The position numbers and the translations under genes were made by a program. Below are positions 55,328-64,000 of a stretch of 64,000 bases of DNA, in pieces (the stretch's first letter is position 1; each line of letters starts with the position of its first letter). The notes beneath the pieces are model-generated. The model was not told where the DNA came from. It searched no databases and saw nothing but the letters and a program-made list of their open reading frames with translations. The DNA comes from Neoarius graeffei (taxonomy: Eukaryota; Chordata; Actinopteri; Siluriformes; Ariidae). The DNA lies in NCBI RefSeq assembly GCF_027579695.1, contig NC_083592.1:35780714-35844713 (forward strand), in the 5' to 3' direction.

Positions 55328-55508
55328 GTTAACCTAACTGTATGTCTTTGGACTGTGGGGGAAACTGGATCACCCAGAGGAAACCCACGCAGACATGGGG
55401 AAAACATGCAAACTCCACACAGAAAAGCCCTCGTCAGCTGTTGGGCCTGAACCCAGAACTTTCTTACTGTGAGGTGACAGTGCTAACCACTACACCACCA
55501 TGCCACTC
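55328..55508 (-). mobile_element. V-SINE fragment (head and centre only)
   Basis: The minus-strand head and centre of a V-SINE are present with numerous substitutions, including ATGTCTTTGGACTGTGGGGG. The tail is missing at the join with the third-family SINE, suggesting an older insertion or recombination. Confidence 0.85.
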
Positions 55509-55818
55509 TAACAAGATTCTAACAAGACCTGGTTTGGGGAAGGGCCTGTGTGAAGCTTCAACTCCCAGAAGTTCACTACACAGCAACTGGTCAATTTCTC
55601 CAAGAAAAATGGGTAAAAAAAAAAAAATCCAAGTATGCAAAGCTGATAAAGAGAAATCCCAGAAGTCTTGCAGCTACAATGGCAGGCAAAGGTCACCCCC
55701 TGGGTCACCAAGTAGTGACCCAGGGGGTGAATTCTTATGAAGTTTGAGTGGTTGAGCATATTTCAAGTCGTTCGCTACGCTCACTCGTGAAATATTTTTT
55801 CCAACATGAGAAGATATA
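55509..55818. other. Unassigned; possible transposase tail and a palindrome
   Basis: The plus strand around 55540-55720 includes SLAATMAGKGHP-like codons, reminiscent of Tc1 transposase C-termini but too degraded to assign. CACCCCCTGGGTCACC is followed by its inverse GGTGACCCAGGGGGTG-like sequence at 55694-55730, forming a hairpin. Confidence 0.35.
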
Positions 55819-56350
55819 CACTATATTGCCAAAAGTATTTGCTCACCCATCCAAATTATCGGAATCAGGTGTTCCAATCACTTCCATGGCCACAGGTGTA
55901 TAAAATCAAGCACCTAGGCATGCAGACTGTTTTTACAGTTTGGAGCTGGCCCCTTCCTCTTCCAACATGACTGTGCACCAGTGCACAAAGCAAGGTCCAT
56001 CAAGACATGGATGACAGAGTCTGGTGTGGATGAACTTGACTGGCCTGCACAGAGTCCTGACCTCAACCCGATAGAACACCTTTGGGATGAATTAGAGCAG
56101 AGACTGAGAGCCAGGCCTTCTCGTCCAGCATCAGTGTGTGACCTCACAAATGCGCTTCTGGAAGAATGGTCAAAAATTCCCATAAACACACTCCTAAACC
56201 TTGTGGACAGCCTCCCCAGAAGAGTTGAAGCTGTTCTAGCTGCAAAGGGTGGACTGATGTCATATTGAACCCTATGGATTAGGAATGGGATGTCACTTAA
56301 GCTCATATGTGAGTCAAGGCAGGTGAGCAAATACTTTTGGCAATATAGTG
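55819..56350 (+). mobile_element. Internally deleted Tc1/mariner element (532 bp)
   Basis: The ends CACTATATTGCCAAAAGTAT and the inverted copy are flanked by TA (55817-55818 and 56351-56352). Only the last third of a transposase remains inside. It is a fifth Tc1/mariner lineage in this window. Confidence 0.93.
55948..56268 (+). pseudogene. C-terminal Tc1/mariner transposase fragment
   Basis: The frame carries FLFQHDCAPVHKARSIKTWM with the second catalytic D, then [18 protein letters not shown] with the third acidic residue. It ends SLPRRVEAVLAAKGGLMSY. The N-terminal DNA-binding region and the first D are absent because of the internal deletion, so it cannot act alone. The remaining frame is open, suggesting that the deletion came before much mutational decay. 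Confidence 0.9.
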
Positions 56351-56352
56351 TA

Positions 56353-56700
56353 TATTGCTTATCACTGTTATGTAAACTTCAGAGTAAACTGTAATACAGT
56401 ACATCTGAATGCTGCTATATCTGGCAAACTTTGACCTTCTTGAGCCACCTTTTCTTTGTGTTGCATTGGAATAAAATTTTGTCTTTTTTATTTTGGCATT
56501 AAATGATATAATTTAAGAGAGTGAGAGACAAGATCAACTGTGAGCTACTGCTCACTTACGTATACCCCTGCTCTTGCTTATATCGGAATGCAAGCAATCG
56601 AAGGAATAGGACACTTATTATGAATGTTGACTTCAACAAATAATTAACCCTGAAAAAAGTAAGTAAAGAGCAGTGTTCTCCCCTGGTATTTCAAATAGCA
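56353..56700. other. No gene seen
   Basis: Nothing recognised. Confidence 0.45.
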
Positions 56701-57410
56701 TCCACCCTATATGTTTCATAAATACATTCAGTCAGTAAACAGGAAGTCGATGTGTGACAGACCTGAAAACGGTATACACGGTATAGAGCCCCAAGCTGAA
56801 GCTCGGTACCTAATATCAAGCAGTTGTGATTTGTAGTTGTTGAGAAAATCTCATCTCATCTCATTATCTCTAGCCGCTTTATCCTTCTACAGGGTCGCAG
56901 GCAAGCTGGAGCCCATCCCAGCTGACTACGGGCAAAAGGCGGGGTACACCCTGGACAAGTCGCCAGGTCATCACAGGGCTGACACATAGACACAGACAAC
57001 CATTCACACTCACATTCACACCTACGGTCAATTTAGAGTCACCAGTTAACCTAACCTGCATGTCTTTGGACTGTGGGGGAAACCGGAGCACCCGGAGGAA
57101 ACCCACGCGGACACGGGGAGAACATGCAAACTCCACACAGAAAGGCCCTCGCCGGCCCCGGGGCTCGAACCCAGGACCTTCTTGCTGTGAGGCGACAGCA
57201 CTAACCACTACACCACCGTGCCGCCCCTTGTTGAGAAAATTGTTACAAAAATTTTGTGAATCCACGTTATATGTTTTGTAAACACATTCAGTCGGTAAAC
57301 AGGAAGTTGATGTGCGACAGACCTGAAAATGGTACACATGGTATAGAACCCCAAGCTGAAGTTTGGTACCAAGTACCAAGTGGCTATGTTTTGTGGTTGC
57401 TGAGGAAAAA
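56701..57410. repeat. Two tandem copies of a ~169-bp repeat, split by a SINE
   Basis: Copy 1 (about 56701-56849) and copy 2 (about 57251-57410) share TAAACAGGAAGT, GACAGACCTGAAAA and CCCCAAGCTGAAG in order. Taking out the 378-bp SINE and its 13-bp duplication leaves a period of 169 bp. Purine-rich GGACAGATGGACAGA sequence follows copy 2. Confidence 0.85.
56850..57227 (-). mobile_element. V-SINE copy K with 13-bp target duplication
   Basis: Full-length minus-strand V-SINE. TTGTTGAGAAAAT flanks it at 56837-56849 and 57228-57240. Confidence 0.95.
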
Positions 57411-57914
57411 GGTGTTCTGGATGGACGGAAATATGGAGATACAGATGGACAGATGGACAGAGGTAAATAAACCCCTCTCCTTTGGGGCAGGGATATAATA
57501 ATTATATTTTAAATTTTTTTTTTGAAACACTGTAGTACACATACACACAGCTCTGTACTGCTCAGCTGTCTCCAAAAGCACACAAAAGGCACACATTAAT
57601 AGACTGGCGATTATCAGACAGGTGAGCATCATCACACGTTACCGGCTGGTTCGACCTGCCTCCTCTCCATCTCCCACTTCCACTTCACTGAGCACTTCCT
57701 CACTGGCACACCCAGCTACCTCTTGCACTGAAGTCCCCTGGGGACCTCTCATATTGTTCTTGTTGTTAGTGGTGACTATTTCAAGGCTGCACTCAGGGTA
57801 GTGAAGGAAACATGTTTCTGTGGGAAGAAATAGTGTGATACAGGGTTTGTAGCTTTATATCTTTATAACTCATTTCAAACTTGTGTAGGACTATTTTTTA
57901 GGAATATTTAGCCT
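57411..57914. other. No gene seen
   Basis: Purine-rich at first, then unremarkable. Nothing coding was recognised. Confidence 0.45.
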
Positions 57915-58142
57915 TTTCTCATTGCATGTACATTAGAGCACAGCGAAATTCTTCCTCTATATTTAACCCATCTTTTAACCAGTTGGGAGTTAGGTGCTTT
58001 GTTCAAGGGCACTTCAGCCATGGGTATAGAGGGAGGGGGAAAGTGCTCTTCAACCCCCAACCACACATTTTCCAGCTGGAAACTGAACTGGCAACCTTTT
58101 GGTCCCAAAGCTGCTTCTCCAAAATTTAGGCCATGTCTTCCC
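57915..58142 (-). mobile_element. Third SINE family, second degraded copy
   Basis: Minus-strand match: TTCGCTGTGCTCTAATGTAC, a GTTAAATATAG block in place of GTTAAATGC, and GTGCCCTTGAACAAAGCACC. Many substitutions and a deletion after the CCATCTTTTAACC part show it is old. Confidence 0.75.
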
Positions 58143-59284
58143 CATTGTATACGCATATACTGATTTCCCTGCCCTTAATTTGGCTTGTACAAATGTTTGT
58201 CTTTGCTACAAAGAAAAATAAGAATAAGACTCCAAGTAAGACTGCTGACCCATTTTAATAGATAAGGGCTATATCCTTCACAGACACACTCGACTTTATC
58301 TTGTCAACCAAGTTGTTTCCATTTCATGTTTATTGATAAGGGGGATTTTTTTATCCATTGTGCTTTTTTTTTAACTCTGGAGCTAACAAGAGCTATGTTG
58401 TCTTCTAAGCAGCATGCTTGCTATCTTGCCATCATGTCATTCAAGTTCTTCTTGGGTATTTGAGTAGATGGGAAATAATTGTGAGCGAATATCTCAGACT
58501 ATTTTTTGTTCCACTAATGACTGTGGGAGAAAAAAACAACAACATTTAATTCCCTTGCACTTTACAACTCATGAACAAACAAAATGGGAATTACTGCAAT
58601 TTGCCCATGATGGTCATAGTACACTTGGATGTAGTGTTGAAGAAACATTAGATAGTTCCAGATATAATACATCCTGCATGTTATAAGCATGATGATTAAC
58701 AGTAGTTGTGTAACAGCAGTGCAGTGAATAATACCATATGAAATATGATTTCCACTCTTTTTTCAAACTTTTTCCATGTCATGAGTCGGTCTGTGCTACT
58801 AAGGTGGCAATTATGAGCTTGGACATTGGTGCTTTTACTTTTGGATGACAGCAACTTTGTTGGACTTCCACTGTATACACTGGAGCTCTATACTGCTGGA
58901 GGTTCCATTACAGCTTGGGTTTTTCTCTCTTAAAAGAACTGACTTTTGACAGATGTGTTAACAGCACCAAGAGTTTATTAGACTATCTGTGGTGTACAGG
59001 CATCCAGTCCTGTTTTCCTGTCTATCACTGTCCATGTAGACAGTTGAAAAACATCCCGAGAGGCTACCACACATTTCCTTGCACCTTGACAGGCCTTCTC
59101 TACAGGCCTTCTCTATCTTAACTGCTCCATGAGTAAGTTAGTTCATTACCGGGCAGGGAACTGAGAAGGATGTGTGCGGGATGGTGATGTATACACTAAG
59201 GGCCTAGTAGTTATTGATGTTTAAAATGACATTGTTGAGTAAAAATGAAAATCAAAAGATTAATCATGTGGGTGATATTACATG
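58143..59284. other. No gene seen
   Basis: The open frames at 58468-58686 and 58915-59121 are short, with no recognisable domain. Nothing else was found. Confidence 0.4.
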
Positions 59285-59286
59285 TA

Positions 59287-60846
59287 CAACCCCAATTCCA
59301 AAAAAGTTGGGACACTGTGTAAAACATAAATAAAAACAGAATGTGAAGATTTGCAAATCATGGAAAACCTATATTTCATTGAAAATAGTACAGACAACAT
59401 ATCAAATGTTGAAGCTGAGAAATTGTATTGCTTTTTTTTTTAAATATATGGTCATTTTGAATTTGATGTCAGCGACATATTTCAAAAAAGTTGGGACAGG
59501 GACAATAAAAGACTGAAAAAGTTGTGTAATGCTAAAGAAAACTAATTTGGTTAATTGACAACAGGTCAGCAAGATGATTGGGTATAAAAACAGCATCTGA
59601 GAAGCAGAGTCTCTCAGAAGTAAAGATGGGGCGGGTTCACTGCTCAGTGAAAGACTGCGTGGGCAAACAGTGCAACAATTTAAGAATAACGTTCCTCAAT
59701 GTAAAATTGCAAAGAATTTGGGGATTACATCATCTATGGTACATAACATTATTAAAAGATTCAAAGACTCTGGAGAAATCTCTGTATGCAAGAGACAAGG
59801 CTGAAAACTGACACTGGATGCCTGCGATCTTCAGGCTCTCAGGAGACACTGCATTAAAAGCAGACACATGTCTGTAGTGGAAATCACTGTATGGGCTCAG
59901 GAACACTTCAGAAAACCATCGTCTGTGAAAACAGTTCATTACTGCATCCACAAATGCACGTTAAAACCGTATATTAACAATATCCAGAAACACCACCACC
60001 TTCTCTGGGCCCGAGCTCTTTTGCGATGGAGTGAGATGAAGTGGAAAATTGTCCCGAGGTCTGACGAATCAAAAGTAGAAATTCTTTTTAGAAATCATGG
60101 ACACCACATCCTCCAGGCTAAAGAGGAGAGGGACCATCCGGCTTGTCATCAGTGCACAGTTCAAAAGATAGCATCTGTGATGGTATGAAGGTGCATTAGT
60201 GCACATGGCATGGGTAGCTTGTACATCTGGGAAGGCATCATTAATGCTGAATGATATACACATGTTTCAGAGCAATATGCTGCCATCCAGACAAAATCTT
60301 TTTCAGGGAAGGCCTTCCTTCTTTCAGCAAGACAATGCCAAACCGCTTTCTGCACATATTAAAACTGCATGACTCTGTTGTAAAAGAGTCTGGATGCTAA
60401 ACTGGCCTGCCTGCAGTCTAGACTTGTCTCCCATTTAAAACATTTGGCGCATTATGAAGTGCAAAATATGACAAAGGAGACCCTGAACTGTTGAGCAACT
60501 GAAATTGTATATCAGGAAAGAATGGGACAATATTTCTCTATCAAAACTACAGCAGTTGGTCTCCTCAGTTCCCAAACATTTACAGAGTGTTTTTCAATGT
60601 AGATGTGATGCACCACAGTGGTAAACATGCCCCTGTCCCAACTTTTTTTTTAATTTGTTGCTGATATCAAATTCAAAATGAGCATATATTTTTCAAAAAA
60701 CAATAAAATTTCTCAGTTTCAACATTTGATATGTTGTCTTTGTTCTATTTTCAATGAAATATAGGGTTTCCAAGATTTGCAGTTTATCACATTCTGTTTT
60801 TATTGACAGTTTACACAGCATCCCAACTTTTTTGGAATTGGGGTTG
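59287..60846 (+). mobile_element. Tc1-like transposon, same family as at 5291
   Basis: The ends CAACCCCAATTCCAAAAAAG and the inverted copy are flanked by TA (59285-59286 and 60847-60848). The sub-terminal sequence GAAGATTTGCAAATCATGGA and its inverse are also shared with the copy at 5291. At 1,560 bp this copy is uninterrupted, and it shows how the other was split. Confidence 0.95.
59626..60625 (+). pseudogene. Tc1-like transposase, multiply frameshifted
   Basis: ATG 59626 begins MGRVHCSVKDCVGKQCNN. The helix-turn-helix region (NNLRITFLNVKLQRIWG, then in another frame HNIIKRFKDSGEISV) spans 59670-59810. From 59868 an open segment reads MSVVEITVWAQEHFRKPSSV through LRWSEMKWKIVPRSDESKVE, which holds the first D of the DDE domain. 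Later frames carry QKIASVMV and, near 60330, a QQDNAKPLSAH-like block with the second D. The third acid near 60430 is lost or altered (PI-E reads as PFK). Frames change at least four times, so the copy is dead. Confidence 0.85.
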
Positions 60847-60848
60847 TA

Positions 60849-61244
60849 GTTCATACAAGTGAGCTACCTCTAAAAAGTGCACAATATGCTATATTATTAT
60901 ACATATAGGACACATTTTTAATGGAATAAAAATGTATTATATTCCCTTCTAGCAGGTTTCATTCATTTGGTTTGATAGCATGCAATATTGGCAGCATATC
61001 ACTTATCCTACATGTATTACGTCACTCTACCCAATGGAGAATGAGCGTTGAATATGGTTAACGATATTGCATGGTTGTCAAGATGACATGATGTCACACA
61101 TCGGAGACGTAAAACTTCCACACTAGTGAGCGACTGTGGCAATTTGTAAACAAACATGGCCACCAGGTTTGCTTTGTTAAATACGGAAGATTTTGAGAGA
61201 ATTTTGAAAGAGAAAGACACGTTGAACACCTGAAAGGAATGTGT

Positions 61245-61248
<4 letters not shown>
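60849..61248. other. No gene seen
   Basis: Nothing recognised. Confidence 0.45.

Positions 61249-61277
<29 letters not shown>
61249..61277. repeat. (AAT)n microsatellite
   Basis: Nine or so AAT units immediately left of the 140-bp hairpin. Confidence 0.95.
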
Positions 61278-61278
<1 letters not shown>

Positions 61279-61417
61279 TTGGCTGGCTTTTTTCATGGTA
61301 TATCAGATGTATTCTATTCAGCTAGCATGATATTGAATGAGTCAAAAACGAGTTCAATATCATGCTAGCTGAATGGAATATATCTGATATACAGTACCAT
61401 GAAAAACGCCAGCCAAT
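61278..61417. repeat. 140-bp hairpin (MITE-like)
   Basis: The arms of about 60-65 bp begin ATTGGCTGGC and end GCCAGCCAAT. The loop is GAGTCAAAAACGAG. Mismatches are few, with a short bulge (ACAGT in the right arm). No coding sequence is present. A near-perfect palindrome of this size suggests a small fold-back or hairpin MITE. Confidence 0.85.
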
Positions 61418-62001
61418 GTTATTTAAATATCTCAGTTATCAACTTAATTCCATTAACACTGACGTTTGTTTCACATTTTTACTTGAGCCATAATAAATAT
61501 AAGCCTATTTCTGTCACATGTGCATCTGAATCAGCGTATAAGATTTCAAATCTATTGTTGTTAATTGGGATGAGTCATATTTAAGCTATAAAATAACTCC
61601 TATTTTTAAGTGTTGCTTAGTCTGGTATTAATCAACACATTGTGACATACATCCTAAACAATGCAGCAAATAGAGAAGGCAGAAATTATGTGTAAAACTT
61701 GCAGTGCTGAAGTATAGGGTGATGGGTGCCTTGGTTTCTCCAAGGGGAGGTGGAGTGAGCATAGCCCCCCCACCCCTCCACCTCTGCTTAAATAAAAAGC
61801 TCTTGTTACAACCAATGAGGACCCCAAACTTTTCAGTTGCACCAAAACTGTCTGTTACTTCCACCTCCTCACACCAACGAAGACAGCAGAACAATTTTCT
61901 GTGCAGTATCTAGGCATAGTCTACCTAAGTTTGAGCCAACATCCCTCTTTTTTTTTTGCTTCACTAGTGTACAGGCCCAAAGAAAAAGAAAAAGAAAGAA
62001 G
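61418..62001. other. Upstream region of the signal-peptide exon
   Basis: No coding region was seen. A C-rich tract (CCCCCCCACCCCTCCACC near 61766-61784) is followed by TTAAATAAAAAGC near 61788-61800, a weak TATA-like candidate. A T tract and then an A/G-rich leader precede the ATG at 62002. Confidence 0.4.
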
Positions 62002-62065
62002 ATGATAAGCATAATTTTCTTGGCGTTAGTCTGTCTGAGTCTTGCCAACAGCGCGTATACAGCAG
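62002..62065 (+). CDS. Candidate first coding exon encoding a signal peptide
   Basis: ATG 62002 opens MISIIFLALVCLSLANSAYT, a compact signal-peptide pattern. It has a short N-terminal part, a hydrophobic core of about 11 residues, then small polar residues suitable for cleavage (ANSA). The exon would end at ACAGCAG, followed by GTATGG as splice donor (GT at 62066-62067). The frame continues past the donor only into a GT microsatellite, as expected of an intron. The ATG is preceded by an A/G-rich leader. I cannot name the protein, and no second exon was found in the remaining 2 kb. It would be a secreted protein if real. A chance short open frame is the main alternative. Confidence 0.4.
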
Positions 62066-62091
62066 GTATGGCAAATCTGTGTTTTTTTCTG

Positions 62092-62094
<3 letters not shown>

Positions 62095-62132
<38 letters not shown>

Positions 62133-62149
62133 GTGTGTGTGTGTGTGTA
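62095..62149. repeat. (GT)n microsatellite
   Basis: About 55 bases of GT repeats with one GC interruption, just inside the presumed first intron. Confidence 0.97.
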
Positions 62150-63500
62150 AGATTAGTCGTCCCAAGAATGAATGAATGAAACTAAAAACAATGTAAATGT
62201 TTTTTTTTTTCTGTTTGTATTATATTTATACTCTCTCTCTCTTTCTGAACCTTCAAATAACACTAAAAAAGACACACTGGTCCTAGGAAGAGGAGTAGAA
62301 AGCCAAAAAGAAAAAATAAATTGTGACCTTCGTATTATATATGATAGTACTGTGATTACTGTTATGACCCCAATGAACCCAAAGCATACAGCTATAATTT
62401 TATGTTGTAAAATGTAATATAGCATAAGTTTATAATATAAAATGTTGCCAAATGTGAAACTAATTGTGAGCTATTTTCATCTGTCAGTCAGTTTTGTATC
62501 AAAAATATTGGATAAAAATGATTCTAACTATTTCCTGTCAATGTAAAACAACATGCATGGTTACTGGTTACACTGGCATTTAAAGTTTCCTCCAGTATTT
62601 GGCTGCCATTTGAGGAGTCACTGCATTATTAGTAACTCTGCTGTCCATTTTTTCCTTCTGCATATATTTTTATCTCACTCAGCATTAAGATCTGGAACTC
62701 CTTACACCAGAGCTATATGTATGATATATAGCCATTCTATATGGACTCCGAGCAGGGACACTGCCAGAATCTGTGTTTTCACCCACGCCCTTTTGCAGAC
62801 CCGCTGTGTGTCGGTTTGACAGGCTGGAAGAGCAAGATGAACAGCTCTAGCATTTGGAGCCCCTTTCTGAACTCTGTCCAAATGCCTCTCCCTTTCCTTC
62901 TGAGGTAATGGTGTGTTAAGTAAGCAGACTGAATTGGCTCAGATGGGGTCTGGACTGTGGCCTGGCAAGCAAAGGAGAATAGAGGAGACGAGAGGAGAGA
63001 AGAGGAAAGCGGGAGTAGAGCTATTATGTGCCTTATTGCCTTTACGGACAGCCTGAGACAGGCCTGATTTGTATGGGAGGAAAGACATAATATAGTCATT
63101 AGACTGTCATAGATCAGCAGAAATGTGTGGAAATGTCTTTATGAGAGAAAGAGAGAGCTCAAAAGAGAGCTTTTGGTTTACCGTATATGTGAGGATCAAA
63201 TTATTCATTAAGAATATTTAAACCTGTAAACTCACACAATCTATTGGTGGGTTCATACTTTCATTTCTCACTCTTGTAACTCCATAATTTTCTGATTAGA
63301 GTCTTTGTGTTTACTAAATAATTCATAATACTGAATAAACTGAACAGTAAGCATAGACCAAAGGGGCTTATTGCTCTTCACATGGATTATGGTTTTATAG
63401 CTAAGTTGGAACATCTAGATGAGGTAACTCAGTTGAGGATTAAAAATATTTCTGAGGTTGTGAATGCACATTGCAAATCTACTCTTAATGCAATATACCT

Positions 63501-63505
<5 letters not shown>
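62150..63505. other. No gene seen
   Basis: A CT-repeat lies at 62232-62243 and an AG-rich part at 62975-63015. The open frames here have low-complexity translations and no domain. Confidence 0.45.

Positions 63506-63552
<47 letters not shown>
63506..63552. repeat. (AT)n microsatellite
   Basis: About 47 bases of AT repeats. Confidence 0.97.
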
Positions 63553-63558
<6 letters not shown>

Positions 63559-63587
63559 CGGTGTATACTGTATATATAAATAAAAAC

Positions 63588-63645
63588 ACACAGGCTTCAT
63601 AACACACACACACACACACACATATATATGTTATGAAGCCTGTGT
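63588..63645. repeat. 17-bp-stem hairpin with CA-repeat loop
   Basis: ACACAGGCTTCATAACA (63588-63604) and its exact reverse complement (63629-63645) enclose a CA/TA repeat loop. Confidence 0.9.
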
Positions 63646-64000
63646 TACGTGCTGATTATTCTCCAAAGATGTGTAAAATAGTGCCTGAAATGTTGACATT
63701 AATCCTTGAGGGCATGTTAGTCGGAAATACTGTATACACGTGTGAATCCACAGCTGCCATAATCAAGTAGTCCCTATGGATCTTTACAAACTGTAGTTAA
63801 AAGATGATGAATTTAAAGGGGATTCCTAGGCGTGTCCTAGTTATATCTAAAGCCCAGGAGTCTGCCAGGACAACAGATGTAAAAAATCTGCAAACAGATG
63901 CAGAACAAATTACCACACTGAATCACTGTTAACATAAATTTCTCACACTTCCTCTATCCCAACTGAAAGAGACAGCTGGTTCGACTCTCTCAGTTGTGTA
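63646..64000. other. No gene seen
   Basis: Nothing recognised to the end of the window. Confidence 0.45.

Noticed and set aside
61837..62175. A 112-codon frame covering the signal-peptide exon
   Set aside because: It is in a different or extended context that runs into the GT microsatellite. Only the short segment from ATG 62002 to the splice donor has signal-peptide character.

Overview
The window is nuclear DNA of a teleost fish. It has AT-rich introns or intergenic sequence, many near-identical tRNA-derived SINEs of the V-SINE (DANA-like) type, several fish Tc1-like families, and LTR retrotransposons of types known from fish (Gmr1-like and sushi-like Ty3/Gypsy). The species cannot be fixed from sequence alone; a catfish-like genome is possible, but that is only an impression. 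By the spans listed here, roughly three fifths of the window is recognisable mobile DNA. No complete host gene was found. The only candidate host exon is a short signal-peptide-like first exon at about 62.0 kb.

Layout. 0-5.3 kb: an exon-like remnant, a Tc1-like element with long terminal inverted repeats (TIRs), and a TTAA-flanked MITE. 5.3-8.7 kb: a second Tc1 family interrupted by a 1.85-kb repeat that itself carries a V-SINE. 9.3-11.5 kb: SINEs and a THAP-domain exon remnant. 11.8-16.6 kb (minus strand): a decayed Gmr1-like LTR retrotransposon inserted in a V-SINE. 17.4-18.9 kb: a second SINE family, a deleted mariner and a 126-bp-arm inverted repeat. 20.3-23.6 kb: a sushi-like retrotransposon with a self-priming primer site, interrupted by a solo LTR and internally deleted. 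24.7-30.7 kb: a nearly intact Gmr1-like element with 718-bp LTRs that seem to differ at one base. 31-45 kb: a hAT remnant, SINEs of four families, MITEs, a Tc1 copy carrying a SINE, and a 522-bp tandem duplication carrying a SINE that was later hit by a Harbinger-like element. 45-51 kb: two more Tc1-like copies, one with a nested TTAA element that holds a THAP exon. 51-64 kb: SINEs, deleted transposons, a 28-G homopolymer, a 169-bp repeat pair, another Tc1 copy, hairpins, microsatellites and the signal-peptide exon.

The most notable biology is in the LTR retrotransposons. Both full-length Gmr1-like elements have the integrase upstream of reverse transcriptase, the reverse of the usual Ty3/Gypsy order. 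Their primer-binding sites match two different tRNAs (Phe and Leu by recall). The sushi-like element instead has an 11-nt primer site exactly complementary to the predicted 5' end of its own RNA. Nested insertions with intact target-site duplications (TSDs) give a readable relative chronology for much of the window.
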